Below are positions 54,090 to 63,316 of a DNA stretch of 64,000 bases, one piece after another. The position numbers and the translations under genes were made by a program. Under the pieces are notes generated by a model. That model was not told where the DNA came from, did not search any database, and was given only the letters and a program-made list of their open reading frames with translations. The stretch lies in NCBI RefSeq assembly GCF_008801815.1, contig NZ_VZOX01000012.1. One strand, written 5' to 3'. Each line of letters begins with the position of its first letter. The stretch's first letter is position 1. The stretch is from Edwardsiella anguillarum (lineage in GTDB: Bacteria; Pseudomonadota; Gammaproteobacteria; Enterobacterales; Enterobacteriaceae).

Positions 54090-54470
54090 ATGGACCTACA
54101 GTGGCAACGGCAAACCGAACTTTGGCTACGCCTGATGGGCGCCGCCCCTCAGCCGCCGGCGATCAGCCTGACCCTGGGCCGGGATCGCGACCGTATTTTT
54201 CTGGAGCAGGATCAAGGGCGGGCGCGCCTAACGCTGGCGCGCAGCCTACCGGTGCCGCAGCGGCAGCCGACGCTGCTGCGCCTGCTGCAGCTCTTACAGC
54301 CCGAGGCCGGCGGCGGGATCCCGCTGCGAGCCTGGCTGGCGGGCGATGCGCTGTGGATTTCAGCGGCGGCGCCGCCTGACAGCGGCGCCGAGCAGTGGCG
54401 CGAGCTGGCGCGCCGTCAACGGCGCCTGCTCGATCGCGTGATGGAGAATCCCCATGAAAACGGTCAATAG
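54090..54470 (+). CDS. T3SS protein, SsaM/EsaM-like
   Basis: A 126-aa soluble protein immediately before sctV, the position of ssaM in Salmonella SPI-2 (122 aa), where it forms with SpiC/SsaL a gatekeeper that orders translocon before effector secretion. Primary sequence alone is not decisive: a mixed alpha/beta chaperone-like fold (ISLTLGRDRDRIFLEQD, LWISAAAP) is plausible. GGAGGATA precedes the ATG. It overlaps sctV by 17 nt, so the two are translated together. Confidence 0.65.
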   Translation: MDLQWQRQTELWLRLMGAAPQPPAISLTLGRDRDRIFLEQDQGRARLTLARSLPVPQRQPTLLRLLQLLQPEAGGGIPLRAWLAGDALWISAAAPPDSGAEQWRELARRQRRLLDRVMENPHENGQ

Positions 54471-56511
54471 CTGGCTACACAAGATCACCGCGCGCCAAGA
54501 CATCATTCTGGCGGCCATGTTGTTACTGGCCGTTTTCATGATGATCATTCCCCTGCCGACGCCCCTGATAGACATCTTGATCGCCATCAACCTCACGCTA
54601 TCGATCACCCTGCTGATGATGGCGGTCTACATCCGGGAACCCATGGAGTTCTCCGCCTTTCCCTCCGTTTTGCTCATCACGACGCTGTATCGTCTGGCGC
54701 TGACCATCAGCACCAGCCGCCTTATTCTGCTGCAGCACGATGCCGGCGAGATCGTCTATACGTTTGGCAACTTTGCCGTGGGGGGCAACCTGGCCGTCGG
54801 CCTCATCGTGTTCGCCATCATTACCGTCGTGCAGTTTATCGTGATTACCAAAGGCTCTGAGCGCGTGGCCGAGGTCAGCGCCCGCTTCTCCCTCGACGCG
54901 ATGCCGGGCAAGCAGATGAGCATCGACGGCGATATGCGCGCCGGGATTATCGATGCGACAGAGGCCCGCCGCCAGCGGGCCCTGGTTCAGAAAGAGAGCC
55001 AGCTCTATGGCGCGATGGATGGCGCGATGAAGTTTGTCAAAGGGGACGCCATCGCCTCGATCATCGTCATACTGGTCAATATCGTCGGGGGAATCTGCGT
55101 CGGCGTGTTTATGCATGAGATGAGCGCGGGCGATGCGGCGGCGACCTACGCCATCCTGTCCGTCGGCGATGGCCTGATTGCCCAGATCCCGGCGCTGCTC
55201 ATTTCGATCGCCGCCGGGATCATCGTCACCCGGGTCCCGGGGGAAAGCCGGCGTAACCTTGCCAGTGAGCTCACCGAGCAGATCCTGCGCCAGCGTCAGG
55301 CGCTGTGGATCGTTGCCGCGGTGCTGGCCCTGTTTGCCGCCCTGCCCGGCTTCCCTACCCTGATCTTTATCGGCCTTGGCGCGGGAGTGGCCGCCATCGC
55401 CTACGCGCTGAGACGCAAAGAGCGGCAGCGCTCCCCGCTCGCCGCCGGCCAAACCGCAGATCCGCGCGACGAGAGCGGACAGGAGGGCGTGCCGCTGCTC
55501 ATCGGCGCAACGCCGCTCGCGCTGCGCCTGCCCGCCGCACTGGCCCGCGATCCCTCCCTCGCCCAGGCGCTGGCCACGCTGCGGGCGGAGAAGCTGGAGC
55601 AGGCGGGTCTGCCGCTGCCGGAGATTCAGATCCAGACAGATAACGGCCTGGGCCCGGATCAGTTTACCCTGCTGCTGTATCAGGAGCCGGTGCTCTCGAT
55701 GACCCTTCCTCACCTTGCCCTGCTCGATCTCGCCGCGCCCGCGCTGCGCCAGGTCGACCACCGGGAGACGCTCCCCTTCGGCGGGATCACGCTGCAGTGG
55801 CTCTCTCTGGAGCAGGCCGAAGGCAGCGCCGCCATCGGCCTGCACCGCTATCAGGGCAATGACCGGATTGCCTATCTCGTCTCATTGGCACTGGATCGCT
55901 ACGGCGCCGAGTTCATCGGTGTCCAGGAAGCCCGCTATCTCATGGATCAGATGGAGCAGCGCTACGGCGAACTGGTCAAAGAGCTGCAGCGCCAGCTGCC
56001 GGTCGCACGGGTCGCCGATGTTCTGCAGCGCCTGGTCGCGGAGAGCGTCTCCATCCGCGATCTGCGCGCCGTCTTTGAAGCGCTGGTCGAATGGGCGCCG
56101 CGGGAAAAGGATCCCGTGATGCTGGCCGAATATGCCCGACTGGCCCTACGCCGCCACATTATCGGGCGCCAGCGCCACGGCCAGCCCTGGGTCAAGGCCT
56201 GGCTTATCGGTAGCCGGATTGAACAGATGGTGCGCGAGTCTGTCCGCCAGACCTCTGCGGGCTCCTACTCCGCGCTCTCGCAGCAGGAGAATCAGGCGAT
56301 TCTGGCCGAGATCCACGCGGCGCTGGAGCGCAGCGGCGCCGTCAATACGGCCATCGTAACCGCGATCGATATCCGTCGATTTATCCGTAAGCTGATCGAG
56401 CGTGAGCTGTTCACCACCGCCGTACTCTCGTTTCAGGAGCTGGACGATGAGGCGGAACTCAAGGTATTAGGGCACATTGAGCTGATAGGAGACACCCATG
56501 CGGCTGCCTGA
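54454..56511 (+). CDS. sctV: T3SS export gate protein SctV
   Basis: A 685-aa FHIPEP/LcrD-family protein. About seven or eight membrane helices occupy residues 15-320, with the signature SARFSLDAMPGKQMSIDGDM after about residue 140; the cytoplasmic domain (from about 350) forms the nonameric ring that receives substrates and chaperones. It overlaps sctN by 14 nt. Edwardsiella name esaV. Confidence 0.95.
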   Translation: MKTVNSWLHKITARQDIILAAMLLLAVFMMIIPLPTPLIDILIAINLTLSITLLMMAVYIREPMEFSAFPSVLLITTLYRLALTISTSRLILLQHDAGEIVYTFGNFAVGGNLAVGLIVFAIITVVQFIVITKGSERVAEVSARFSLDAMPGKQMSIDGDMRAGIIDATEARRQRALVQKESQLYGAMDGAMKFVKGDAIASIIVILVNIVGGICVGVFMHEMSAGDAAATYAILSVGDGLIAQIPALLISIAAGIIVTRVPGESRRNLASELTEQILRQRQALWIVAAVLALFAALPGFPTLIFIGLGAGVAAIAYALRRKERQRSPLAAGQTADPRDESGQEGVPLLIGATPLALRLPAALARDPSLAQALATLRAEKLEQAGLPLPEIQIQTDNGLGPDQFTLLLYQEPVLSMTLPHLALLDLAAPALRQVDHRETLPFGGITLQWLSLEQAEGSAAIGLHRYQGNDRIAYLVSLALDRYGAEFIGVQEARYLMDQMEQRYGELVKELQRQLPVARVADVLQRLVAESVSIRDLRAVFEALVEWAPREKDPVMLAEYARLALRRHIIGRQRHGQPWVKAWLIGSRIEQMVRESVRQTSAGSYSALSQQENQAILAEIHAALERSGAVNTAIVTAIDIRRFIRKLIERELFTTAVLSFQELDDEAELKVLGHIELIGDTHAAA

Positions 56512-57814
56512 CACTCAGAAGATCCTCGACCTGCTCGGCAGCCCCACCCTGCCGTCGGTGACGGGAGAGCGCCTGGAGGGGCGTCTGCTCACCGTCGGCG
56601 CGACATTATTACGCGCCCATCTGCCCGGGGTCGGGCTTGGCGAACAGTGCACCCTGCCCGACGGCGGCCCGGCCGAGGTGGTCGCGATCGAGGGGGATCA
56701 GGCGCTGCTCTCGCCCTACCAGCCGCCGCTGGGCCTCGCCAACGGCATGCTGGTGACCCCCAGCGGTGCGCAGGCCCGCATCGGCGTCGGCGAGGCGCTG
56801 CTGGGGCGGGTCATCGATGCGCTGGGGCAACCGGCGGACGGGAAACCGCCGCCGCAGGCCACGCAGTGGCGATCGCTGGAGAGCCCCGCGCCAGATCCCC
56901 TGCAGCGGGCCCCTATCGATACCCTGCTGCCGATGGGCGTTCGCGCCATCGATGCCGCGCTCAGCGTCGGCGTCGGCCAGCGCCTGGGCATCTTCTCTCC
57001 GGCCGGCTGCGGCAAGAGCACCCTGCTCGGCATGCTGGCCGCCAATAGCCAGGCCGAGGTCGTCATCTTGGCGCTGATCGGGGAGCGGGGACGCGAGGTG
57101 CGGGAGTTTATCGAACAGATCATGTCCCCCGAACTGCGCGCCCGGAGCGTTGTCATCCTGGCGACCTCGGATCGGCCGGCGTTGGAGCGGATCAAGGCCG
57201 CCGATACCGCGACCGTCATCGCCGAATACTTTCGCGATCGCGGACACCACGTACTGCTGTTGGTCGATTCGCTGACCCGCTACGCGCGCGCGATCCGTGA
57301 AATCGCGCTGGCCGCCGGCGAGCCGACGGTCAGCGGCGGCTATCCCCCCAGCCTCTACGCCCGCCTGCCCCGGCTGCTGGAGCGGGCAGGCCCCGCCGCC
57401 TGCGGCAGCATTACGGCGTTCTATACCGTACTGGTAGAGCAAAAGAGCGACCCGCTGGCCGAAGAGGTCCGCTCGCTGCTGGACGGGCATATCGTGCTCT
57501 CACGCCGCCTGGCCGAAGCCAGCCACTATCCCGCCATTGATATTCTGGCCAGCGTCAGCCGAGTGATGTCGCAGGTCGTTACGCCACAGCACCGCCAGGC
57601 GGCCAACCGCCTGCGCCACCTCCTGGCGACCTGGCAGGAGATCGCGCTGCTGGTGCGGGTGGGCGAATACCGCCCGGGGCAGGATGCCGACGCGGATGAC
57701 GCGATGGCCCGCCGGGAGGCCATCGCCACTCTACTGTGCCAGAAAACCGATGAACGCTGCCCGCTGGCCGCCACCCTCAGCGCGCTGTACAGCGCAGTAG
57801 GCCAGCCATGCTGA
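56498..57814 (+). CDS. sctN: T3SS ATPase SctN
   Basis: A 438-aa FliI/YscN-type ATPase with P-loop SPAGCGKST (about 167-175), Walker B VLLLVDSLTRYARA, and SGGYPPSLYARLPRL. It unfolds substrates and strips chaperones at the base of the apparatus. The N-terminal barrel domain spans about residues 1-90. It overlaps the stalk gene by 7 nt. Edwardsiella name esaN. Confidence 0.95.
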   Translation: MRLPDTQKILDLLGSPTLPSVTGERLEGRLLTVGATLLRAHLPGVGLGEQCTLPDGGPAEVVAIEGDQALLSPYQPPLGLANGMLVTPSGAQARIGVGEALLGRVIDALGQPADGKPPPQATQWRSLESPAPDPLQRAPIDTLLPMGVRAIDAALSVGVGQRLGIFSPAGCGKSTLLGMLAANSQAEVVILALIGERGREVREFIEQIMSPELRARSVVILATSDRPALERIKAADTATVIAEYFRDRGHHVLLLVDSLTRYARAIREIALAAGEPTVSGGYPPSLYARLPRLLERAGPAACGSITAFYTVLVEQKSDPLAEEVRSLLDGHIVLSRRLAEASHYPAIDILASVSRVMSQVVTPQHRQAANRLRHLLATWQEIALLVRVGEYRPGQDADADDAMARREAIATLLCQKTDERCPLAATLSALYSAVGQPC

Positions 57815-58176
57815 CGCAGCTACGCGATATCAAGCGGCTACGCGAACGCGGCCTGCGCAGCACGCTGGCCCAGCTGGCCGATGAGGCTGACAGCGTACGG
57901 CGGCGACAGCAGCAGCTCCAGACGCGGCTATCCGCGCTGCAGATCCGCTGGCGCACCCTGAATCAGCAGACGGGCTGCCTGGATCATTTGGCGCTGGGAC
58001 GCCTGCGCAGCGCCCAGTCGGCCATGGAGAGCGAATCGCAGCGGCTGCGCCATGAGCTGGACACGCTGGCCGCGGAGCAGGGACGCATCAGCCAGCTGCG
58101 CGGTGAACACGAAACGCAGCTGCGCCTCAACCTGCGCGAACAGGAAAAATTGAAACTGCTGGAGGAGAGCGAATGA
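57808..58176 (+). CDS. sctO: T3SS ATPase stalk protein SctO
   Basis: A 122-aa protein that is almost wholly coiled coil, rich in Gln, Arg, Glu and Leu, as in YscO/FliJ/SsaO. It acts as the central stalk between the ATPase and SctV ring. The call rests on coiled-coil character, length and position between sctN and sctP. Overlaps sctP by 4 nt. Confidence 0.85.
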   Translation: MLTQLRDIKRLRERGLRSTLAQLADEADSVRRRQQQLQTRLSALQIRWRTLNQQTGCLDHLALGRLRSAQSAMESESQRLRHELDTLAAEQGRISQLRGEHETQLRLNLREQEKLKLLEESE

Positions 58177-58646
58177 TTACGCCGTCTTATGGGCCCACTT
58201 CCGGCCACGCCCCGGCCACGGATCGCGACGGACGCCGCCCCCGGCGCGACGCCGACGCCGATCGTGACGCCGAGCGTTTCCGTCAGCTGCTGGCGCCGCC
58301 AGCGCCCCTCCCCGAGCCTCACCGCGCCGCCGACGATGCGACGCCTCCGGACACGCCAGGGCATCGCGCGCCGGGCGGCGGCATCCTGCCGGCGCTCCCG
58401 CGCCCCACGCCCCTGCCGCTGTCCGCGGAGGGGCTGCAGCTGCGGGCAGCCAGCGGTCCGCTCGCCGGACTGATGGTGACGGCGGGATGGCACGGCGGAC
58501 GGCTGATACTGCGCCTGTCTGCCCCCTCCGGCGCCCTGCGCGATCGTCTGGCGCAGACCGGCGATACGCTCGGCGCCACGCTCTCTGACCTGCTGGGGAT
58601 CCCCGTAACCGTGGAGACAGCCTATGAACCTTGCCGCCCCCTTTAG
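58173..58646 (+). CDS. sctP: T3SS needle-length regulator SctP
   Basis: A 157-aa protein with a proline/arginine-rich disordered N-terminal half and a compact C-terminal part (GWHGGRLILRLSAPSGALRD) resembling the substrate-switch domain of YscP/SsaP. It is short for the family, as is SPI-2 SsaP. The assignment depends mainly on position. It overlaps sctQ by 23 nt. Confidence 0.75.
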   Translation: MITPSYGPTSGHAPATDRDGRRPRRDADADRDAERFRQLLAPPAPLPEPHRAADDATPPDTPGHRAPGGGILPALPRPTPLPLSAEGLQLRAASGPLAGLMVTAGWHGGRLILRLSAPSGALRDRLAQTGDTLGATLSDLLGIPVTVETAYEPCRPL

Positions 58647-59538
58647 CAGTGAGTCGTTGTTCTTTCTCAGCCGCCTCGACGCCAGCGCTGAGATAAACGG
58701 CCTGCGGATCCAGGCCGATCAACACCGCCCCTCGGGATCGGGGCTGCGCCTGGAGAGCCGCTGTGACGATCTCGCCATCGCGCTGTGGGTCGGCGCGGAG
58801 TGGAGTCGCTGGCTGGCGCCGCAGCTGGCGGCCCCCTCCCTGGCGCAAATTGAGCCCGATCTCCACCCGGCGGTTGCGGGCTGGCTGCTTTCACCGCTGA
58901 ATGCGTGGCTACAAGCGGCGTCGCTGCCCGAATTGGCCTCGCCAACCCTGCATCAGGCCGAGGCGCCAGAGCGCTGCTGGCGCCTCACCTTTACCCGCGC
59001 CGACGCCCGCCTGTCGCTCTATATTACGCAGATCGCTCCCGGCCTCTTGACGCGCTGGCTGGCGGCGCTAGCGCCGCCAGCGCAGCGGGAGCATACGCTG
59101 CCGTTAGTCCTCGGCTGGTGCTGGCTCTCGGCGGAAGAGGCGGCCAAGATCGCCCCCGGAGATGCGCTGCCGCTGCAGGGGATGGCTCCCCAGCCCGACT
59201 GCTTCTGGCTCGCCTCCCCCGATAGCCCCGAGCAGCTACGCCTCCACGACGCAGAGAGCGGCGTCGTCGTACGGGCAACGCTGCCCACGGTCGCGCTCAC
59301 GGCCGCCGACGAACTCTGCCTCCTGGCCGAGGCCGGCCGCGTCAGCCTCAAGGCGGAGAGCCTGGGAGAGTGGGCGCCCGGCCTAGAGACACCGCTCAAC
59401 GCCTGTGCCTACCCGCGCCTGCAGCTCTCCCTGCGGGGCATCCCATGGGCGGAAGGAACGCTACTGCGGCTAGACGATGGCTGGGCCGTGCGGATCACCC
59501 GTCGGATATCGGCCGTCCCCGATGCGCGGGAAGGATAG
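58624..59538 (+). CDS. sctQ: T3SS cytoplasmic ring protein SctQ
   Basis: A 304-aa FliN/SsaQ-type protein whose C-terminal third contains SPOA-like sequence (LRLDDGWAVRITRR and PLNACAYPRLQLSLRG), preceded by a divergent N-terminal domain. It builds the cytoplasmic sorting platform. The overlap with sctP indicates co-translation. Last gene of the sctM-like-V-N-O-P-Q run. Edwardsiella name esaQ. Confidence 0.82.
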   Translation: MNLAAPFSSESLFFLSRLDASAEINGLRIQADQHRPSGSGLRLESRCDDLAIALWVGAEWSRWLAPQLAAPSLAQIEPDLHPAVAGWLLSPLNAWLQAASLPELASPTLHQAEAPERCWRLTFTRADARLSLYITQIAPGLLTRWLAALAPPAQREHTLPLVLGWCWLSAEEAAKIAPGDALPLQGMAPQPDCFWLASPDSPEQLRLHDAESGVVVRATLPTVALTAADELCLLAEAGRVSLKAESLGEWAPGLETPLNACAYPRLQLSLRGIPWAEGTLLRLDDGWAVRITRRISAVPDAREG

Positions 59539-59598
59539 CCCCGGCGCGGACGACGCACAGGGGGAGCGGCGCCCCGGCGCCCGCGCAAACCATCGAGC

Positions 59599-59620
59599 GC
59601 CGCCGGCGCAGGCCGGCGGC
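59599..59620 (+). terminator. Hairpin after sctQ
   Basis: Perfect 9-bp stem GCCGCCGGC / GCCGGCGGC, loop GCAG. No T-run. It lies 61 bases past the sctQ stop, so it could be the end of the export operon. Confidence 0.45.
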
Positions 59621-59831
59621 ACGGCCCACCTCAGCCCCATCCTAGAGTAAAACAAACGTAAATTCAGGTAATTACCCGATATCTCCCGCACGAAATCAGC
59701 GCAGATAATACGTTGACGCAAAAGAGCCCGACCCCGACGACCAAACAGCAAACGTTATGCAACTTCTCGAAAGTTCGCCCGTTAACGGCGTTCTAGCATC
59801 ACCTTATCGGTAGCCAATAGGAGGTTTCACT
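59621..59831 (+). other. Promoter region of the translocon operon
   Basis: 211 bp that are AT-richer at 59640-59700. It contains a short dyad AACTT-CTCGA-AAGTT near 59761-59775. The first translocon gene has AGGAGG seven bases before its ATG. Confidence 0.4.
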
Positions 59832-60179
59832 ATGAGCCAACACGCCATTCATCCCCTTTTGCAACTGATGCAAGACCTACAGCGGCGTCAGCGCAAACTT
59901 GGCGAACAGATCGACGCCTTTCACGCGTTACAGCAAGAGATCGCCGCGCTCCATGAACGCGCGCCCCGCGACCCACAGGCCCGCCAGCGGCTTGAGCGAT
60001 TCAGTCACGCGATGCGCGAAGAGATAGCCCCGCTGCGTCAGCAGCTCGACAGCAGCATCAGCCGTCTGCAAACGCACTTTTCCGCCCTTGGCGCCACCCT
60101 GAGACAGGGCGCTGGCCAGGCGCCGTCACGCCCCGGCGGCGCCGGTCACTCCCCGGCGATCGGGCATGACTTCATCTAA
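59832..60179 (+). CDS. SseA/EscC-like translocon chaperone
   Basis: A 115-aa protein, helical and rich in Gln/Arg/Glu, with heptad-like repeats (LLQLMQDLQRRQRKLGEQID, LERFSHAMREEIAPLRQQLD) and a disordered tail. The gene immediately before the EseB filament gene in SPI-2-like islands encodes the SseA-type chaperone of that filament. The assignment is from position and coiled-coil character; it is not close enough for a firm name. Confidence 0.65.
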   Translation: MSQHAIHPLLQLMQDLQRRQRKLGEQIDAFHALQQEIAALHERAPRDPQARQRLERFSHAMREEIAPLRQQLDSSISRLQTHFSALGATLRQGAGQAPSRPGGAGHSPAIGHDFI

Positions 60180-60204
60180 CGCCATCCCATCAGAGGAGAG
60201 CACT

Positions 60205-60795
60205 ATGTCCATCAATATCGACAGCCAAGGTGGTGTAACCCACATCGGCGCCAACGGTTACGACCTGGATCGTATGGCGAGTCAGGGCGATAGCATCATG
60301 TCCGAAGGAATCAGCGTGCTGTACCAGTTCATGACGCTATTCACCGATCTGGCGCAGGGAAAATATGACCAGATGAAGGCCAAGGCCGACCGGGCCAGAA
60401 ACTCCCAGCAGGTGGCCAATCAGATCGATGCCATCATCGCCAAGTTCAAAAAAGCGGGCGATACCGGCGATCTTCCGCCCGATGTGCTCAAGTATCTGCG
60501 CGATCACAACATCAATATCACGGTACAAGACGACGGTAAAAACGCCACCAGCGACATCGACAGCTACCTGAAAAGCATCGGCCACCCTGATGGTAAGGGG
60601 CTGGACAAGGGGGAGCTTGACGTAATTAAGGGCGCGCTGGAGACCGACTCGGGGCGCAGCTCCGACTTCGTCACCCAGGCTCAGCTGCAGATCCAGAAGA
60701 CCATGCAGTCCTATAACGTCTGCGTCAGCCTCATCAACAGTATGCAGACGCTGCTGGCCGAGATGAACAAAGCCATCGCCCAGAATATCCGCTAA
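60205..60795 (+). CDS. eseB: Translocon filament protein EseB
   Basis: A 196-aa EspA/SseB-family protein. ISVLYQFMTLFTDLAQGKYDQM near the start and YNVCVSLINSMQTLLAEMNKAIAQNIR at the end are the helices that coil together in EspA-type filaments, the surface extension of the needle. ATG 60205 follows AGAGGAGAG, while an upstream in-frame start at 60166 would overlap the previous gene. Length fits Edwardsiella EseB (about 198). Confidence 0.9.
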   Translation: MSINIDSQGGVTHIGANGYDLDRMASQGDSIMSEGISVLYQFMTLFTDLAQGKYDQMKAKADRARNSQQVANQIDAIIAKFKKAGDTGDLPPDVLKYLRDHNINITVQDDGKNATSDIDSYLKSIGHPDGKGLDKGELDVIKGALETDSGRSSDFVTQAQLQIQKTMQSYNVCVSLINSMQTLLAEMNKAIAQNIR

Positions 60796-60805
60796 GGAGG
60801 CCACG

Positions 60806-61273
60806 ATGACCGAACAGGACGATCTCGCTACGCTGCATGGTTTTTTCAACCAGGGTGGCACCCTACAGGCGCTGATGGATATCGCCCCCGACGATCTTGA
60901 CCATGTCTACAGCTATGCCTGCCAGCTATTCGACGCAGAGGACTATGCCGGCGCCAAACGCTTTTACCTGCTGCTGGCCCGCCTCTCCCACTGGCAATAC
61001 GAGTACTGGCTCTCCCTGGGGCTGTGCTGTCAGCGCCTGGAGGAGCACGATCAGGCCGTATTCTGCTTCGGTCAGGCCGGCCTGCTGCGGCTGGACGACC
61101 CCCAGCCGGCCTATCTAGCGGGCCTCAGCTATCGACAAATGGGGCAGACGGCGCTGGCCGGCAAGGCCTTCAGCGCGGCGTTGAAATGGTGCGCCGCCAA
61201 GCCGCAGTACCAGGCGATCAAGGGGGAAATACTGCGTCAGTTCACACCGGTGACCGAGGAGACACAGCCATGA
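60806..61273 (+). CDS. escA: TPR chaperone EscA (SscA/LcrH type)
   Basis: A 155-aa tetratricopeptide chaperone of the SycD/LcrH class: YACQLFDAEDYAGAKRFYLL, WLSLGLCCQRLEEHDQAVF and AYLAGLSYRQMGQTALAGKA are three consecutive TPR units. It keeps the pore protein EseC soluble and export-ready. It lies between eseB and eseC as in SPI-2 (sscA), and its stop overlaps the eseC start (ATGA). Confidence 0.9.
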   Translation: MTEQDDLATLHGFFNQGGTLQALMDIAPDDLDHVYSYACQLFDAEDYAGAKRFYLLLARLSHWQYEYWLSLGLCCQRLEEHDQAVFCFGQAGLLRLDDPQPAYLAGLSYRQMGQTALAGKAFSAALKWCAAKPQYQAIKGEILRQFTPVTEETQP

Positions 61274-62706
61274 ACAATATCACTGAGACCCGCTATACCA
61301 CGCCGCCGCTGGGGGGCAGCGCGCAAAACGACAGCGTGCAGTCACAGCACGATCACCCGCAGATTGGCGCCGGCGCACTGGATCCGCTGCGTCCCCCCCC
61401 TCAGCGTCAGCAGGATCACGACCCTAAGCGCGAGTTTCATCGCCCGCCCGCGCCCCGTCAGCCCGTGACGCTGCGCCTCGCAGAGGGCGCACTGAACCGC
61501 ATTCTGGACATCTTTGGCCCCCGCGTCGACGGCAAGCCGCTGACGGTCACCGATATCGAGCGCACGCCGATGGAGGCGATGACGCTAGCCGCCTCTCTGC
61601 TGGGGGTCAAGGCGCTCGGCGACAATGCCAATCTCAAAGCGCTGGCCATGGAGATCCGCACCCACGGCGCCGAAAGCCTACGTCTGCGCCAGAATGAAGA
61701 TCTGCGTAAACAGGTGGAGAAATCCATCGAGGATCAGGCCAAGGCGCAGAAAGCGGGGATTTTCTCCGCCATCGTCGACTGGATCGTCTCCATCGCCGAG
61801 GTGGTCAGCGGCATCGGCAAAATCCTAATCGGCGACTTTGCCGGCGGCGCCATGGACGTGGCGGCGGGATGCGCCGGGTTGGTGAAAGCCGCCTGCGAAA
61901 CCCTGGCGCTGATCGATAAGGACAATGCGGAAAAATACCAGTCTATTGCCGACGTCGCCGGAAAGGTACAGCTGGCCTTCGAGATCGCCGGCATGGCCGT
62001 CGATCTGGTCAGCGTCGGGCGCGGAGTCATGGCGAGCAAGTCCATCGCCAAAGCGACGGAAACCGTCATGGAGGGGGCGGCCGGCGAAGCGCTACATACC
62101 GCCGTGACCCAGGGCAGCGAGGCCGCGATAAAGACCGCGGCTGCAGAGATAGGCAAGCAGGTTGCCGAACAGGTCTCCGAGCAGGTCACCCGCAGCCTGG
62201 CCGAGCAGAGCGCTCGCTTCCTGGGCCAGGGCCATCTCCTGGAGGCGTTCAGCAAGCAGGCCATCGAGCAAATGGTCACGCGGGCGGTCGAGACCGCCGC
62301 GAAAAGAGCGCTCCAATCCGGCGTCGAGATATCGGCCAAGGAGCTGAGCAAGCAGGTCATTAAAGAGGTGCAGCGCGAGGTCATCAAAGCCATCGTCGGC
62401 GCCTGCATCGACAGCGTGGCCAACAATGCGAAGTCAGCCACCCGCAGCACCCTGCAGAGCGTTAACGGCGTCTACCAAGGCGTTATCACCAAGGAGCGGG
62501 CCGAGCTCCAGAAAGTCATCCAGCAGCTGATCAATGAGACCGACTTTATGCAGTTCATGCTGGATGAGTTTGAAAAAATCAAAAAACGCGCCAAAGAGAA
62601 TATCGGCAGCCTGATGGACGGGGCAGGCAAAGCCCTCTCCGCCGCGGCGGATACCCAGCAAAAGAGCGGCGCCATGCTCAGCAGCATCGCCGCCAATATC
62701 GCCTGA
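61270..62706 (+). CDS. eseC: Translocon pore protein EseC (SseC/EspD type)
   Basis: A 478-aa protein starting MNNITETRY at 61270. Disordered Pro/Gln-rich N-terminus (chaperone-binding), two hydrophobic regions (about 163-195 and 235-255), then long amphipathic helices with coiled-coil heptads (about 270-440). This is the layout of SseC/EspD/YopB, which inserts into host membranes. Open sequence extends upstream to 61024, but that overlaps escA and has no ribosome site. Confidence 0.88.
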   Translation: MNNITETRYTTPPLGGSAQNDSVQSQHDHPQIGAGALDPLRPPPQRQQDHDPKREFHRPPAPRQPVTLRLAEGALNRILDIFGPRVDGKPLTVTDIERTPMEAMTLAASLLGVKALGDNANLKALAMEIRTHGAESLRLRQNEDLRKQVEKSIEDQAKAQKAGIFSAIVDWIVSIAEVVSGIGKILIGDFAGGAMDVAAGCAGLVKAACETLALIDKDNAEKYQSIADVAGKVQLAFEIAGMAVDLVSVGRGVMASKSIAKATETVMEGAAGEALHTAVTQGSEAAIKTAAAEIGKQVAEQVSEQVTRSLAEQSARFLGQGHLLEAFSKQAIEQMVTRAVETAAKRALQSGVEISAKELSKQVIKEVQREVIKAIVGACIDSVANNAKSATRSTLQSVNGVYQGVITKERAELQKVIQQLINETDFMQFMLDEFEKIKKRAKENIGSLMDGAGKALSAAADTQQKSGAMLSSIAANIA

Positions 62707-62721
62707 ACCAAGGAGCAGACT

Positions 62722-63303
62722 ATGAGTACCATCGACAGCGGCAGCCTCGGCGTTAACGGCATTACCCCACCGGACAGCCATCGCTACGTTTCGGGGGATC
62801 GCGGCGGCAACGCCATCGGCCAGCTGAATGAGCTGATGGTTCAGCTTGGAGAGCTGTTTGGGAAGCTGCGCGATGTGCTGCGCCAATATCAGCAGACGCA
62901 GCAAAGCAACGCGTTCAAGATGCAACAAACAGCGTATGACACTCGAGTGGATGCCATCGATAAAGACTTTCAGGCCAAGCAGGCCCAGGCTATCGCACAA
63001 ATCCTCGGCGGCATCGCCCAGGCCTTTGGCGGCGCGTTCGGCGAACAGGCGCATACCATTAGCAATGGCGTTAACAGCATGACGCAGGGGATCGTCGGCG
63101 TCGGCTATGTCAATGATATGTCCCGTCAGGCGCAGGAGGAGCAGGCGCTATCCGAATATCAGCACGGCCTGGCTGCCCAGCAGCTTAAGCGGGCGGATGA
63201 AACGCAGGAAAAGGCGCTCAGAGTCTCCGGCGATCTGCGCGAGATACTGACCACCCTGAATCAGGCCCACGAGCGTATTGCCAGCAGCGTACGCATGTCC
63301 TGA
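62722..63303 (+). CDS. eseD: Translocon pore protein EseD (SseD/EspB type)
   Basis: A 193-aa protein with a hydrophobic, Gly-rich segment (QILGGIAQAFGGAFG) between amphipathic helices, and a coiled-coil start (LNELMVQLGELFGKLRDVL). Such small pore partners combine with EseC in the host membrane. It follows eseC by 15 nt with AAGGAG upstream. Confidence 0.88.
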   Translation: MSTIDSGSLGVNGITPPDSHRYVSGDRGGNAIGQLNELMVQLGELFGKLRDVLRQYQQTQQSNAFKMQQTAYDTRVDAIDKDFQAKQAQAIAQILGGIAQAFGGAFGEQAHTISNGVNSMTQGIVGVGYVNDMSRQAQEEQALSEYQHGLAAQQLKRADETQEKALRVSGDLREILTTLNQAHERIASSVRMS

Positions 63304-63316
63304 AGGAGGTGACACG

